From Fictibacillus terranigra (GTDB taxonomy: Bacteria; Bacillota; Bacilli; Bacillales; Fictibacillaceae): DNA of 64,000 nucleotides. The notes under the pieces are model-generated. The model was not told the origin of the DNA. It made no database searches and was given only the letters and a program-made list of their open reading frames with translations. Positions 35,787-46,055 of the stretch are shown piece by piece. The stretch's first letter is position 1, and each line of letters starts with the position of its first letter. The DNA is taken from NCBI RefSeq assembly GCF_030412265.1, contig NZ_JAUHLN010000003.1, forward strand, positions 186,001 to 250,000, in the 5' to 3' direction. A program made the position numbers and the translations under genes.

Positions 35787-36647
35787 TCACCTATATTTCC
35801 TTCCATCAGGATTAATGGTTATATTATCAATCAATCTCGCATTCTTAAACTGCACGGCGAGGGCGATAATCATTTCTCGGTCTGTTTCATGGGCTTCTTC
35901 CAGCTCCGGATAGGATAAAATCTCAAAATAGTCCACTTTTCCGCTCGTTTGCTTCTCTAAATACTCTACCATTTTTTCTTTAATGTGTGTAATATTTTCT
36001 CTTTCCAAGAGACGTTCTGCAGCCTCCCGGAGGGTCCTGTACAAGGCCGGCGCCTCCTGTCTCTCCCTTTCAGAAAGATAGACGTTCCTCGAGCTCTTGG
36101 CAAGCCCGTCTTCTTCACGCACCGTCGGGCAGGGAACGAGCTCTACCGGAAAGTTCAGGTCCGAGATCAAGCCCTGAACTACAGCAACTTGCTGGGCATC
36201 TTTCATTCCGAAGTAAACTCTGTCCGGAGAAATAATATGAAACAGTTTTGTCAGAACGGTAGCCACTCCATCAAAATGGCCTTCACGTGTTCTTCCGCAG
36301 AGCGTATCCACCCTTTTGTTTACTCTCATAGTTACAGATGGTTCAGATGGATACATCTCCTTTACATCAGGATAGAATACTGCGTCCACCCCATAATTTC
36401 GGGCAACCTGTTCGTCACGTTCAAAATCCCGTGGATAGCGGTCGAAATCTTCATTCGGGCCAAACTGCAGAGGGTTGACAAAGATACTCAGAATACAGAA
36501 GTCATTCTGTTTTTTCGACTGTTCCAGGAGTGAAGCGTGCCCCTCATGGAGGTAGCCCATCGTCGGTACAAAACCGATCGATCTCCTTTCCGCCTTCGCT
36601 TCGGCGCTGAATGCGCTCATTTCGCTGATGCTCTTGATGATCTTCAC
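35787..36647 (-). CDS. panC: Pantothenate synthetase
   Basis: 286 residues. [17 protein letters not shown] contains the HIGH-type nucleotide motif as [22 protein letters not shown] and [14 protein letters not shown] follow, then the KMSKS-like KSSRNVYLS. It joins pantoate and beta-alanine using ATP. GTG start at 36647 right after the panB stop, with GGAGGG inside the panB 3' end. Confidence 0.96.
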   Translation of the reverse strand: MKIIKSISEMSAFSAEAKAERRSIGFVPTMGYLHEGHASLLEQSKKQNDFCILSIFVNPLQFGPNEDFDRYPRDFERDEQVARNYGVDAVFYPDVKEMYPSEPSVTMRVNKRVDTLCGRTREGHFDGVATVLTKLFHIISPDRVYFGMKDAQQVAVVQGLISDLNFPVELVPCPTVREEDGLAKSSRNVYLSERERQEAPALYRTLREAAERLLERENITHIKEKMVEYLEKQTSGKVDYFEILSYPELEEAHETDREMIIALAVQFKNARLIDNITINPDGRKYR

Positions 36648-36649
36648 CT

Positions 36650-37483
36650 TTATTTCCCTCCGTAAAGCGCTTCTGCTTCTTCCGGCTTCATCGTAAATGA
36701 ATGCTCTTCAGCAGGAAACGTTCCTTTTTTCACTTCTGCGATATAGCCTTCAATACCCTTTTTCATCCCTTCGGCACAATGGGCATACATCTTCACAAAC
36801 TTAGGTACATGGTGGAAACCGTAGCCGACAAGGTCATGGTATACAAGAACCTGGCCATCCGCCGAGCTGCCTGCCCCGATGCCGATGACAGGAATTTTGA
36901 CGGACTCTGCCACAAGCTGAGACAGCTGCTTCGGCACACATTCAAGGACAAGCGAGAACGCTCCTGCCGCTTCGATCGCCAAGGCATCCTGAAGCAGCTG
37001 TTTAGCTTCCTTCGCTGCTCTTCCCTGGACTTTGTATCCGCCCAGCACACCAGCGGTCTGTGGGGTCAGCCCGAGATGGCCGACGATGGGTACGCCCGCC
37101 TCAACCAAAAATCCAATCGTTTCGATCACAGATTTACCGCCTTCAAGCTTAAGAGCGTGGCTTCCCGTTTCCTGCATGATTCTCATCGCGTTTTTCACCG
37201 TTTCCGCCCTGCCTGCATGATAGCTCATAAAAGGCATATCGGTGACGATGAACGTGTTCGGGGCTCCCCGTTTTACAGCTCGGGCATGATGGATCATATC
37301 CTCCACGGTGACCGGCACTGTCGAATCGTAGCCAAGGACCACCATTCCGAGAGAATCACCGACGAGGATCATGTCCACTTCGGCTTGCTCCGCAAGCTGT
37401 GCGGATGGATAATCATAAGCCGTGATCATGGCAATCTTTTCGCTCTGCTGCTTCATGGCTATGAAACTTTGTGTTGTCTTCAT
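36650..37483 (-). CDS. panB: 3-methyl-2-oxobutanoate hydroxymethyltransferase
   Basis: 277 residues. [45 protein letters not shown] and PVIGIGAG are the family signatures, including the Mg-binding Asp of GDS. It makes ketopantoate from 2-oxoisovalerate and methylene-tetrahydrofolate. The ATG at 37483 follows AAAAAAGGAGGAAAAAGG. It is the first gene of panBCD and is preceded by a structured leader. Confidence 0.96.
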   Translation of the reverse strand: MKTTQSFIAMKQQSEKIAMITAYDYPSAQLAEQAEVDMILVGDSLGMVVLGYDSTVPVTVEDMIHHARAVKRGAPNTFIVTDMPFMSYHAGRAETVKNAMRIMQETGSHALKLEGGKSVIETIGFLVEAGVPIVGHLGLTPQTAGVLGGYKVQGRAAKEAKQLLQDALAIEAAGAFSLVLECVPKQLSQLVAESVKIPVIGIGAGSSADGQVLVYHDLVGYGFHHVPKFVKMYAHCAEGMKKGIEGYIAEVKKGTFPAEEHSFTMKPEEAEALYGGK

Positions 37484-37515
37484 CCTTTTTCCTCCTTTTT
37501 TCGGAGGAACAGAGG

Positions 37516-37677
37516 AAAAACCCCTCAATAAAACAGAGGGGTACAATACATCTTTAAAAACCTCGGAATCCCTCTGTCCCGGTCCTATTATGGATCTAGG
37601 CAGATGTAACGCTATCTGTCAAAACGTTCACAGAAAGTGCAGTTCCCGCTCCGCGGGATACCGCCTTTTCTACACTC
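37516..37677 (-). promoter_or_regulatory. pan operon leader: pan-type RNA hairpin plus antiterminator/terminator switch
   Basis: Hairpin at 37669-37634: AAAG, GCGGT, bulged A, TCCCGC, loop GGA, GCGGGA, ACTGC, bulged A, CTTT. One bulged A on each side is the hallmark I recall for the pan RNA motif of Firmicutes pan genes. Further down, ACAGAGGG (37577-37570) can pair perfectly with CCCTCTGT (37540-37533), while the latter's CCCCTC also pairs with GAGGGG (37526-37521) followed by TTTTT: two mutually exclusive stems, an attenuator 33 bases before panB. The terminator also ends birA. A TGGTACATT extended -10 at 37689-37681 could start the leader. Confidence 0.68.
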
Positions 37678-37695
37678 TATAATGTACCACATAAT

Positions 37696-38670
37696 TTACA
37701 TTCCGGGTATCTCAATATCCGCTGAATAGATCGAATGAACCTTTCCATCATCATCTTCAAGGAGCAGGATGCCTTCATCAGTGATTCCTTTCGCCACTCC
37801 CTCGAGCTGCTGGCTGGCGGATCTTACCCTGATTCGCCTTCCGATGCTGTGTGCGTACCCTTCCCACAGCAGTTTTATGAGACCAAAACCATTCCTTAAA
37901 TATTCTTGATAGAGCAACTCCATCTCTTCAAGGATGGCTGCGATCAGTTCAGCCCGCTTTGTTTCTTTTCCGGATTCAATCTTCAATGATGTGGCGATCT
38001 CCCTTACATCCTCGTTAAAATCTTCACTCGTTACATTTACATTGAGTCCGATTCCAATGATTACAGCATGAACACGGTCCGCTTCCGCCTGGAGTTCGGT
38101 CAGGATGCCCACCGTTTTTTTACCTTTGATCAATATATCATTCGGCCATTTGATCTCTGCATTTAGGCCTGTCACTTTGTAGATCGCTTTCGTTACACTT
38201 ACAGCCGCGAGAAGGGTAAGCTGCGGGGTTTTTTGAAGCGGAATATCCGGCCGAAGGATAAGGCTCATCCATATGCCTGTGCCCTTTGGTGACTGCCAGG
38301 GCCTCCCGAGCCTGCCCCTTCCGCCTGTCTGTTCATCTGCCACTACAAGTGTTCCCTCCGGCTTTTGTTCGTAAGAAAGCTTTTGGGCAATTTCCTGTGT
38401 GCTTTTCACTGACTCTTCATATACGATGCTCTTGCCCAATACATCTGATTTCAGACGGGCACTGATCTCATGTTCAGTGACCCGGTCGGGAGAAGAAACG
38501 ATACGATAACCTTTCCGTTGAACGGCATCGATCACATATCCTTCCTTACGCAGTTCTGTGATATGCTTCCAGATTGCGGTCCGGGAGCAGTTCAGTTGAT
38601 CACTGATCTGCTGCCCGGAAACAAACGCGCCTTCATTCTGAATAAGCATCTGAAGCAAATGCTGTCTCAT
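37696..38670 (-). CDS. birA: Bifunctional biotin ligase/biotin operon repressor
   Basis: 324 residues. N-terminal winged helix (GQQISDQLNCSRTAIWKHIT), central ligase domain with the biotinyl-AMP loop GGRGRLGRPWQSPKG and KWPNDILI, and a C-terminal SH3-like domain. It attaches biotin to carboxylases and represses biotin genes. The ATG at 38670 overlaps the cca stop as ATGA, with GGAAGG as the site. Confidence 0.95.
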   Translation of the reverse strand: MRQHLLQMLIQNEGAFVSGQQISDQLNCSRTAIWKHITELRKEGYVIDAVQRKGYRIVSSPDRVTEHEISARLKSDVLGKSIVYEESVKSTQEIAQKLSYEQKPEGTLVVADEQTGGRGRLGRPWQSPKGTGIWMSLILRPDIPLQKTPQLTLLAAVSVTKAIYKVTGLNAEIKWPNDILIKGKKTVGILTELQAEADRVHAVIIGIGLNVNVTSEDFNEDVREIATSLKIESGKETKRAELIAAILEEMELLYQEYLRNGFGLIKLLWEGYAHSIGRRIRVRSASQQLEGVAKGITDEGILLLEDDDGKVHSIYSADIEIPGM

Positions 38671-39854
38671 TTTTCCTTCCAACTCCTCACCCACTCCATG
38701 ATGGCACTTTTTTCGTTGATAACTTCCCCCTCCACAACGGCCTGTTCAATCTTTCGCAGCATCTCCTGAATCCATGGCCCTTTCATTCTTTCATTATCCT
38801 TGACCACGTCTTTTCCGTTGATAGCCAGTTGTTTCCGCTGATGAATCGGCAGCTCCCGAAAACGCTTCTGCACCAAAGTCAGCATTTCGCCAACCGGTTT
38901 GCCTTTAATGACGTTCATCACACGCTGACAGGATACCGCCTGCTCTTCTCCCAGATCATAAAGATCCATCCGCGCAAGCTCATCCTTCCCGAGATAGCCG
39001 ATAAGCTGCTGCACTGAACGGATCAATGCATTGGACTGTTTCCAGGCTTTTAAAAAAGCTGCAGAGTCTTCAACCCCCAGCACGAATAGAAGCGCAGCCC
39101 ATCTTTCCTCATCATGCTCGAGTCCGGTCCATTGTACTCCGTACAGGGAATTTGCAGAGTTCTTGTATCGATGAAGTTCAGGCAGAGAAAAAACGAGCTC
39201 CGATTTAAAAATGAACTTAAGGCAGGAAGGTGCTTCAACACCCCTTAAAAGTTTTATAAATTCCATCGCAATGCGTTCAACTGCGATTGCTTTTAATTGA
39301 TCGGCCAGAGCTGTACACGCTTTCTCTGTCTCTGCCTCCAGTGTAAAGCCCAGAACCGACCAAAATCGGAGAGCTCTCATGATGCGGAGCGGGTCTTCCA
39401 TAAAGCGCTTTTCAGCGGCACCGACAGTCTTGATTTTCTTTTCCTTAAGATGCTGCCGGCCGCCGAACGGATCATGCAGGTTTCCGTCTTCATCCATCGC
39501 GATGGCATTGATCGTAAAATCTCTTCTTGAAAGATCCTCTACCAATGAATCGATATACTCAACAGAGGACGGATGGCGCCGGTCCGTGTAAGTCCCTTCT
39601 TTTCTAAACGTCGTCACTTCGTAGGAAACATGCTCCATGCGCACAATGACGGTCCCGTGTTCAATGCCGACTGGGATCGTCTTTGAAAAAAGGGAACGAA
39701 CCTCCTCAGGGCGCGCAGACGTAGCGATATCAATATCCCCGATTTCGCGATTCAACAGATAGTCTCTCACACATCCGCCCACTAAATAAGCCTGATGGCC
39801 AGCTTGAAGCAGCTTGCCCATGATCACCCGTGCTCCTCTAAAAAGATCGCTCAT
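38667..39854 (-). CDS. cca: CCA-adding tRNA nucleotidyltransferase
   Basis: 395 residues. Class II nucleotidyltransferase motif A is GGCVRDYLLNREIGDIDIAT with the metal-binding DxD; RRDFTINAIAMD and DPLRIMRALRFWSVLGF follow. It adds or repairs the tRNA 3' CCA. It follows bshA by 6 bases. Confidence 0.96.
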   Translation of the reverse strand: MSDLFRGARVIMGKLLQAGHQAYLVGGCVRDYLLNREIGDIDIATSARPEEVRSLFSKTIPVGIEHGTVIVRMEHVSYEVTTFRKEGTYTDRRHPSSVEYIDSLVEDLSRRDFTINAIAMDEDGNLHDPFGGRQHLKEKKIKTVGAAEKRFMEDPLRIMRALRFWSVLGFTLEAETEKACTALADQLKAIAVERIAMEFIKLLRGVEAPSCLKFIFKSELVFSLPELHRYKNSANSLYGVQWTGLEHDEERWAALLFVLGVEDSAAFLKAWKQSNALIRSVQQLIGYLGKDELARMDLYDLGEEQAVSCQRVMNVIKGKPVGEMLTLVQKRFRELPIHQRKQLAINGKDVVKDNERMKGPWIQEMLRKIEQAVVEGEVINEKSAIMEWVRSWKEK

Positions 39855-39860
39855 ATTATC

Positions 39861-40988
39861 CTATCCTTCTAGCACACTGTAATATAATTCTTCATAATCT
39901 CCCACAATTTTGGACGAATGGAAATGATCCCTGACGTGCTGCATCGCTTGATATGCAAACGTATGCTGTTTTTTCTCATCGGTCAGGATGGAAAGTGACG
40001 CTTCAGCGATGCCGTCTATGTCTCCAAGCTCGCAGATATACCCTGTCTCACCATCGAGAATCACCTCGGGAATACCTCCAATATTCGTGCCGACAACGGG
40101 CACACCGCAGGCCATCGCTTCAAGGAGAACGAGCCCGAAGCTTTCTTTCTCTGAAAGAAGAAGCTTTAGATCACTGATGGAAAACAGCTCTGCCACGTTC
40201 TCTTGTTTACCGAGAAAGAGCACGTGCTCCTCAATATGAAGCTCCTCCACCAGTTTACAGGCGACCGTAAGTTCTGGCCCGTTTCCGATCAGAAGGAGTT
40301 TTGCTGGAATTTTGCTTACGATTTTATGAAACGCTCTGATCACATCCGGGACTCTTTTGACCGACCGGAAATTGGAGATGTGGATGATTACCTTTTCTTC
40401 CGGTTTAATGCCATATCCCTCTTTCAGATGCGTGGCTTCCAGTTTGAAGTATTCCCTTTCGTCCACAAAATTGTGGATCGGCTGAATCTCGTTTTTCACA
40501 CCGAGGAGCTTGTATGTATCATCCTTCAGGCTGTTGGAAACAGCGGTCACAGCATCTGAGTTCTCAATGCCGAACTTGATCATCTCCTTTAAAGAAGGAT
40601 CGTATCCGAGCACCGTGATGTCTGTTCCATGGAGCGTGGTAACAATTTTAAGTTTTTCGCCAGTCATCTGCTTAGCGAGGAAGGCACAGACCGCGTGAGG
40701 GATCGCATAATGCGCATGAATGATATCCAGCTTCTCCCGTTTGGCCACCTCTGCCATTTTGCTCGCAAGCGCCAGGTCATACGGCGGATATTTAAAGACC
40801 GAATAGTTGTTTACCTCTACTTCATGATAAAAGATGTTGGAGTACACCTTGCCGAGCCGGAAAGGCAAGCTTGAGGTGATGAAATGAATCTCATGGCCCT
40901 TTTCTGCCAGCAGCTTTCCAAGCTCCGTCGCTACCACACCTGATCCCCCTACAGTAGGATAACAAGTAATTCCTATTTTAAGCTTCAT
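39861..40988 (-). CDS. bshA: N-acetyl-alpha-D-glucosaminyl L-malate synthase
   Basis: 375 residues, GT-B glycosyltransferase family 4: [20 protein letters not shown] at the N-terminus, HAHYAIPHA, and the donor-site [20 protein letters not shown]. First step of bacillithiol synthesis, from UDP-GlcNAc and malate. The ATG follows AAGGAGAAGCGCT; its neighbour bshB1 supplies the next step. Confidence 0.95.
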   Translation of the reverse strand: MKLKIGITCYPTVGGSGVVATELGKLLAEKGHEIHFITSSLPFRLGKVYSNIFYHEVEVNNYSVFKYPPYDLALASKMAEVAKREKLDIIHAHYAIPHAVCAFLAKQMTGEKLKIVTTLHGTDITVLGYDPSLKEMIKFGIENSDAVTAVSNSLKDDTYKLLGVKNEIQPIHNFVDEREYFKLEATHLKEGYGIKPEEKVIIHISNFRSVKRVPDVIRAFHKIVSKIPAKLLLIGNGPELTVACKLVEELHIEEHVLFLGKQENVAELFSISDLKLLLSEKESFGLVLLEAMACGVPVVGTNIGGIPEVILDGETGYICELGDIDGIAEASLSILTDEKKQHTFAYQAMQHVRDHFHSSKIVGDYEELYYSVLEG

Positions 40989-40999
40989 AGCGCTTCTCC

Positions 41000-41692
41000 T
41001 TATAAATTCTTCAATAATAGGGGCCGTTTTGTCATGAAGCCTTCCGCATACCCTACTCCCGCCTCATGCCCGAACATCTTCTCACGTGCGCTCACTGACT
41101 CGATATAGCCGTTGACCAAAGGGGTATCAAAACTGTCATCCCGCTTCACGAACTGGCTCTCATAACATTGAAGAGCGGCTATCTTCTTCTTATAAACATT
41201 TGAAACATCGACCATGACCTGAGGCTTTTGAAAACCGTTGATAAAATAATAATAGATTTTCTTTACGCGGTGAGGCGGCAGGCTCTCTGGATCCACAATG
41301 TTTCTGACACCCGCGGAAAAAGCGGCTTCCTCTGCCAGCCTTGAACAGTTGCCATGATCAGGATGCCGGTCCTCCCAGTAAGGAATAAAAAGACAATCAG
41401 GTTGCTGCTTCCTGATGACGGAAACGATTGCCAATATGTATTCTTCTTTCATCTGCAGCCCGCGGTCTGGCAGCCCCAGATTGAGCCGCTCGGAAACTCC
41501 CAACACCGCGGCTGCCCGTGCCGCTTCTTCCTTTCGCAGCTCTACCGTTCCATTGGAAGACAATTCAGCTCTTGTCAGATCACAGATCGTCGCCTTGCCG
41601 CCGTTGGCCGTGTGAATCGATATCGTGCCCGACATCCCGATCTCTACATCGTCGGAATGGGCGCCAACCGCCAGCCAGCTTTCTTTGTTCAT
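41000..41692 (-). CDS. bshB1: Bacillithiol deacetylase BshB1
   Basis: 230 residues. LmbE-like zinc deacetylase with [16 protein letters not shown] (AHxDD metal motif) and HPDHGNCS. It removes the acetyl group from GlcNAc-malate. The ATG overlaps the mgsA stop as ATGA. Confidence 0.94.
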   Translation of the reverse strand: MNKESWLAVGAHSDDVEIGMSGTISIHTANGGKATICDLTRAELSSNGTVELRKEEAARAAAVLGVSERLNLGLPDRGLQMKEEYILAIVSVIRKQQPDCLFIPYWEDRHPDHGNCSRLAEEAAFSAGVRNIVDPESLPPHRVKKIYYYFINGFQKPQVMVDVSNVYKKKIAALQCYESQFVKRDDSFDTPLVNGYIESVSAREKMFGHEAGVGYAEGFMTKRPLLLKNL

Positions 41693-42105
41693 GATTGATG
41701 ACCTTCTCTTTCTTTAATAATCGTTCTCCAGTTGAAATCTCCTCGTTCCATCGCCCGGATAAAAAGCTCCCCGCTCGCCACGTTGGTCGCAACAGGAATC
41801 TGGTATACGTCACAGAGGCGGATGAGCGCAGAAATGTCCGGTTCATGCGCCTGTGATGTTAAAGGATCGCGGAAGAAGAGCACCAGATCCATTTTATTCT
41901 GGGCGATGAGCGCGCCGATCTGCTGGTCACCCCCAAGCGGGCCGGATTGGAACCGATGAATGTCCAGTCCGGTTGCGTCCATTATTTTTTGCCCGGTCGT
42001 CCCCGTAGCAAACAGCTCATGTTTTTTTAAGATTGGTTCGTAAGCCATGGAAAAGTTAATCATTTCCTGCTTTTTATTATCATGCGCAACCAAGGCGATT
42101 CTCAT
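41689..42105 (-). CDS. mgsA: Methylglyoxal synthase
   Basis: 138 residues. VAHDNKK, the phosphate loop [19 protein letters not shown] and LVLFFRDPL with the catalytic Asp are present. It converts dihydroxyacetone phosphate to methylglyoxal. Its place next to the bacillithiol genes is conserved in Bacillus, where bacillithiol aids methylglyoxal detoxification. Confidence 0.95.
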   Translation of the reverse strand: MRIALVAHDNKKQEMINFSMAYEPILKKHELFATGTTGQKIMDATGLDIHRFQSGPLGGDQQIGALIAQNKMDLVLFFRDPLTSQAHEPDISALIRLCDVYQIPVATNVASGELFIRAMERGDFNWRTIIKEREGHQS

Positions 42106-42119
42106 CGTTCCCCCACCCT

Positions 42120-42923
42120 TTACTCGATAATATTTTCTAAGCCGTAAACAAGATGATCCAGATTCACAACCGCTTCCACCGCCATCTTAACACCCGGCAT
42201 AAACGAAGTGCGGTTCATAGAATCATGTTTGATCGTTAACGTTTGCCCTTCACCGCCTAAGATCACTTCCTGATGGGCTACAAGCCCCGGCAGCCTCACA
42301 CTGTGGATTCGGATACCATCAAGTTCAGCGCCTCTTGCCCCAGGCAGATCCTCCCTCTCTTCAGGATGCCCCTGGGATTTTGGCTCTCTGACCTCCCTGA
42401 CCAGCTGAGCCGTCTTCAGGGCTGTCCCCGACGGAGCATCCAGTTTTTGATCGTGATGCTTTTCTATGATCTCAACATCCGGCAAGTATTTCGAAGCCAT
42501 CTGCGCAAATTTCATCATCAAGATAGCGCCGATGGCAAAGTTAGGGGCGATGATCGCTCCCAGTTCCTTTTCTTTTGCCAGATTCTGCAAGCGCTCCAAA
42601 TCTTCATCCGAGAAGCCCGTCGTTCCGATCACCGGACGGACATTATGCTCAAGCGCCTGTTCCAGATGGACTTTTCCAATTTCCGGCTTTGTTAGATCGA
42701 TTAATACATCCGGTCGGATCTCCGCGAAACACAATTTCGCATCATCGAAAACCGGGACATCAAGAGAAGGCATTCCTTCCAGATCACTAACCTTCTTTCC
42801 GGCATTTTTGGAATCAATCACTGCCGCCAGTGTAAAGTGCGGGGTTCCGCTGACCATACTCACCGCTTCTCGTCCCATTTTTCCTCTTGGTCCTGCAATG
42901 ACAATAGATATTTGTTGATTCAT
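42120..42923 (-). CDS. dapB: 4-hydroxy-tetrahydrodipicolinate reductase
   Basis: 267 residues. NAD(P)-binding [20 protein letters not shown], and the active-site [15 protein letters not shown] with the catalytic His and Lys. Lysine and meso-diaminopimelate pathway; its product also leads to dipicolinate for spores. It is 1 base downstream of ypjD. Confidence 0.96.
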   Translation of the reverse strand: MNQQISIVIAGPRGKMGREAVSMVSGTPHFTLAAVIDSKNAGKKVSDLEGMPSLDVPVFDDAKLCFAEIRPDVLIDLTKPEIGKVHLEQALEHNVRPVIGTTGFSDEDLERLQNLAKEKELGAIIAPNFAIGAILMMKFAQMASKYLPDVEIIEKHHDQKLDAPSGTALKTAQLVREVREPKSQGHPEEREDLPGARGAELDGIRIHSVRLPGLVAHQEVILGGEGQTLTIKHDSMNRTSFMPGVKMAVEAVVNLDHLVYGLENIIE

Positions 42924-42924
42924 A

Positions 42925-43263
42925 TTACTCTTTTTCTCCTTCCTCGATGCGTGTCCATCTGTCCTTATCTCTTGTTTTGAATTTATTCATGACCATATCA
43001 AAGGCTTTTTCCATACTAATATCGAGCGAATTGGCAAAACATAGTAAGACAAATAAAATATCACCCAATTCTTCTTCTATGGTCTGTTCTTTTTCGGTCG
43101 ATTTTTTTGGTTTTTCACCATAATAGTGGTTCACTTCACGGGCGAGCTCACCAAGCTCTTCTGTCATCCTGGCCATCATCGCAAGAGGACTGAAGTACCC
43201 TTCTTTAAATTGGCCGATATATGTATCAACTTCTTGCTGCAAATCCTGCATGGTTTTTTTCAA
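42925..43263 (-). CDS. ypjD: MazG-like nucleotide pyrophosphohydrolase YpjD
   Basis: 112 residues. [17 protein letters not shown] and [20 protein letters not shown] give the MazG EExxE and ExxD metal motifs. It probably removes non-canonical NTPs. The TTG at 43263 sits 6 bases behind GAGGTGATC; the GTG at 43272 is inside that site. First gene of the ypjD-dapB-mgsA-bshB1-bshA-cca-birA operon. Confidence 0.88.
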   Translation of the reverse strand: MKKTMQDLQQEVDTYIGQFKEGYFSPLAMMARMTEELGELAREVNHYYGEKPKKSTEKEQTIEEELGDILFVLLCFANSLDISMEKAFDMVMNKFKTRDKDRWTRIEEGEKE

Positions 43264-43293
43264 TACGATCACCTCTTCGTCAATCCTATGTTT

Positions 43294-43322
43294 ATGTTAG
43301 CGAAGAATAAGACATTTGACAA
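43294..43322 (-). promoter_or_regulatory. Predicted promoter of the ypjD-birA operon
   Basis: Minus strand: -35 TTGTCA (43317-43322), 17-base spacer, -10 TAACAT (43294-43299). Confidence 0.55.
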
Positions 43323-43335
43323 ATTTCATGAGCGA

Positions 43336-43364
43336 TTGAACACCCCAACTTTTTCCTATATAAT
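43336..43364 (+). promoter_or_regulatory. Predicted sigma-A promoter of ypjC
   Basis: Plus strand: -35 TTGAAC (43336-43341), 17-base spacer, perfect -10 TATAAT (43359-43364), back to back with the ypjD promoter. Confidence 0.75.
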
Positions 43365-43411
43365 GAAAACGCAAAACGATAGGCAACGCATAAGTTTCAG
43401 GAGGCACATTC

Positions 43412-44284
43412 ATGACATTTCCGATTCACAGCAAAAACGTAATTTTTATTTTACTGGGATCCGCCATCTTTTCATTTGGCATCGTCCACATCAATATGGC
43501 AAACAATCTCGCGGAAGGCGGGTTTACCGGGATCACCCTTCTTCTTTACTTTTTGTTCCACATTGACCCTTCCTATTCCAATCTTGCGCTCAACATTCCT
43601 CTTTTCTTCGTGGGTTGGAAGCTTCTTGGAAAAAACGCATTCATATATACTCTAATCGGCACGCTGGGAGTCTCATTGTTCTTATTTCTGTTCCAGCGCT
43701 ATTCAACGATTTCGATTAACCTTAAACAGGACATGACGCTCGCTGCGCTTTTTGCCGGCGTATTCATCGGCATCGGGCTCGGCATCATCTTCCGCTTTGG
43801 GGGAACAACAGGCGGAGTTGACATCATCGCTCGGCTCGGCCATAAATTCTTCGGCTGGAGCATGGGAAAGACCATGTTTATGTTCGATGCGGTGGTCATC
43901 ACGGTATCCCTCATTTACCTTAACTACAAGGAAGCGATGTACACGCTAGTCGCCGTTTTTATCGGTGCCCGTGTGATCGATTTCATGCAGGAAGGTGCCT
44001 ATGCAGGCAAAGCCGCGATGATCATCTCTGAGAAAAATACCGAGATCGCCGCACTGATTATGAAAGAGCTTGACCGCGGTGCAACCCTTCTCAACGCCAA
44101 AGGGAGTTTTACAGGGAGCCAGAAGGAAGTTCTTTATTGCGTTTTCGCGCGAAATGAAATCGTCCGGCTGAAGCAGGTGATCGAACGGGTCGATCCCCAC
44201 GCCTTCGTAACCGTTAACGATGTACACGAAGTGCTGGGCGAAGGATTTACCCTCGATAGCGACAAGAATCCGATAGGGAACTAA
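43412..44284 (+). CDS. ypjC: YitT-family membrane protein YpjC
   Basis: 290 residues. Five or six membrane helices (VIFILLGSAIFSFGIVHINM; GVFIGIGLGIIFRFGGTTGG) and a C-terminal DUF2179 domain (GATLLNAKGSFTGSQKEVLY). Members are membrane proteins of unknown transport or signalling role. The ATG follows CAGGAGGCACATTC. Divergent from ypjD, as in B. subtilis. Confidence 0.87.
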   Translation: MTFPIHSKNVIFILLGSAIFSFGIVHINMANNLAEGGFTGITLLLYFLFHIDPSYSNLALNIPLFFVGWKLLGKNAFIYTLIGTLGVSLFLFLFQRYSTISINLKQDMTLAALFAGVFIGIGLGIIFRFGGTTGGVDIIARLGHKFFGWSMGKTMFMFDAVVITVSLIYLNYKEAMYTLVAVFIGARVIDFMQEGAYAGKAAMIISEKNTEIAALIMKELDRGATLLNAKGSFTGSQKEVLYCVFARNEIVRLKQVIERVDPHAFVTVNDVHEVLGEGFTLDSDKNPIGN

Positions 44285-44303
44285 GAAACATGATTCATTT
44301 CCG

Positions 44304-44343
44304 AAAAAGCATGTTGAAGGAATTGACCTTCAACATGCTTTTT
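44304..44343 (+). terminator. Terminator of ypjC
   Basis: AAAGCATGTTGAAGG and CCTTCAACATGCTTT form a 15-bp stem followed by T. Confidence 0.9.
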
Positions 44344-44423
44344 GTGTACGGTTCAATTGACCACTCATTTGAATCCATTCTCTGCTCAGGTGTTAACCCA
44401 ATCCCTCTTTTACGGCATGAAAC

Positions 44424-44455
44424 CATAAAAAACCCCTGCCTGAGCAGGGGCTTTC
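44424..44455 (-). terminator. Terminator of the zinc metallopeptidase gene
   Basis: AGCCCCTGC tcag GCAGGGG then TTTTTT on the minus strand, directly after the stop codon. Confidence 0.9.
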
Positions 44456-44459
44456 ATAT

Positions 44460-45137
44460 TTAATCATCATTATTCATTCCAAAGAACATTAGAACAAACC
44501 GGAGAAGCTCCAATACTGCAACCAATGCTGCAGCCACATATGTCAGTGCGGCGGCGTTAAGGACTTTTCGCGCCTGCCGCTCTTCGTTGTTCCGGATCAT
44601 GCCGGTGGTTACGATCTGATCCATCGCACGGCTGCTGGCGTTAAATTCGACCGGAAGTGTCACCAGTTGAAAGAGTACAGCGGCCGCCATAAAGATGATA
44701 CCGACTAACAACAGATTAGCGGAAGCGAAAATGGCTCCTGCAATAATCAAAAGGTAAGCAAAATTCGAGCCGAGGTTCGCAACCGGCACTAATGCATGCC
44801 TGAAGCGAAGCGGTGCGTAGCTTTCTTTATCCTGGATGGCATGGCCGACTTCATGCGCGGCAACTGCAGATCCAGCGATGGAATGGCCGTAATAGTTCTC
44901 TTCGGATAAGCGGACCACTTTGGAACGGGGATCATAATGGTCGGACAGCCTTCCTCTGACCGGTTCAACTGCGACATTGTAGAGCCCGTTGCGGTCCAAT
45001 ATCTCACGGGCAACTTCGGCCCCTGATTTACCTGTTGAGTTTTCAATTTTTGAATACTTGTTATAGGTGCTTTTTACCCTCATCTGAGCCCAGATCGGGA
45101 TAATCAGCAATAATGCAAAATAGATGAGAAAAGACAT
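44460..45137 (-). CDS. Membrane zinc metallopeptidase, YugP-like
   Basis: 225 residues. N-terminal membrane helix, the zinc site SAVAAHEVGHAIQ (HExxH), two central membrane helices (LLIIAGAIFASANLLLVGII) and a C-terminal helix. It matches the Zn_peptidase_2 (YugP) family; substrates are not known. In B. subtilis a gene of this type is at yugP, elsewhere; here it sits between ypjC and ypjB. Confidence 0.88.
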   Translation of the reverse strand: MSFLIYFALLLIIPIWAQMRVKSTYNKYSKIENSTGKSGAEVAREILDRNGLYNVAVEPVRGRLSDHYDPRSKVVRLSEENYYGHSIAGSAVAAHEVGHAIQDKESYAPLRFRHALVPVANLGSNFAYLLIIAGAIFASANLLLVGIIFMAAAVLFQLVTLPVEFNASSRAMDQIVTTGMIRNNEERQARKVLNAAALTYVAAALVAVLELLRFVLMFFGMNNDD

Positions 45138-45210
45138 TTATCGCATTCCTCCACTATAGTTGATACTTTAATTTTAAAGATTTGCAGGACGTTCTGTCAA
45201 TCAGAATGCT

Positions 45211-45996
45211 CTATCGCTTCTCTACTTCTTTTACGTTTTCCTTCTCCGCTTTGTATTTTCTCCATCCTACGTAAAATAATGTAGAAAAGATGATTCCCCC
45301 GATGGAAAAGATCAGCCAGAACAAGGAAGGTTCAGCGTTGTCTTCTTTTGCCGCAAACAATTTTTCGAAATCGGATCTCACGGATTCCAGCTTTCTTTTA
45401 TCGGCTGAAGAGGTAAAGATGCGGTTCCGGCTGATGTCGATAAACTCTGCATCCTTATCCACCCGGTCAAAAAATGTGTCCGTCACATCCATGCTGACGG
45501 CCGGACGGATCATGGAGTAGTTGGCCAAAAATTCATTGGCAGCCTCCTGATATTCCTGGCTTTGATTGTTTCGTAAAGAAAGCTGCATATGCTTTAGTGG
45601 ATTGATGAGCTGATACTCTGTTTGTTTCCATAGTGGCTGGTGATCGGATATGAGAGCGTCAACCAGCAGCCTGACCCCTGTAAGCTGGTGGATCTTCACA
45701 TCACGCGGTTCTTCCGCTCTTCCCAGTGTTTCGATTGTATCCTCCATCGTAACATCCACCATGCGGATTTTATCTTCACCCAGATCCGTTTTTAAGGCGC
45801 CCTTGCCGAATTGAGATGACAAGTAGAAAAGGACTTCGCTCGCTTCTTTATACCGTTCCTCTTTGGCAAGCTCCAGCGCTTTATCCGATAATTGAGTGAC
45901 GTTGTCAAGGCTGCTTGTTTGGCCCCCATTCGCATGTGCCGCGACTGGCAGACAAACAAGCAGTATACTGAACATAGCGGCAAATATAAATTTCAT
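45211..45996 (-). CDS. ypjB: Sporulation protein YpjB
   Basis: 261 residues. Signal peptide (KFIFAAMFSILLVCLPVAAH ANG), a helical outer domain and a C-terminal membrane anchor (LFWLIFSIGGIIFSTLFYVG) followed by a basic cytosolic tail. It matches the Spore_YpjB family, expressed in sporulation, mechanism unknown. The ATG at 45996 follows GGGAGGGACAGGG; the 11-residue extension to 46029 has no site. Confidence 0.83.
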   Translation of the reverse strand: MKFIFAAMFSILLVCLPVAAHANGGQTSSLDNVTQLSDKALELAKEERYKEASEVLFYLSSQFGKGALKTDLGEDKIRMVDVTMEDTIETLGRAEEPRDVKIHQLTGVRLLVDALISDHQPLWKQTEYQLINPLKHMQLSLRNNQSQEYQEAANEFLANYSMIRPAVSMDVTDTFFDRVDKDAEFIDISRNRIFTSSADKRKLESVRSDFEKLFAAKEDNAEPSLFWLIFSIGGIIFSTLFYVGWRKYKAEKENVKEVEKR

Positions 45997-46055
45997 TCCC
46001 TGTCCCTCCCATACGGTATAACAAATCATATGTGGAAACGGACAAGGTTAGACCT

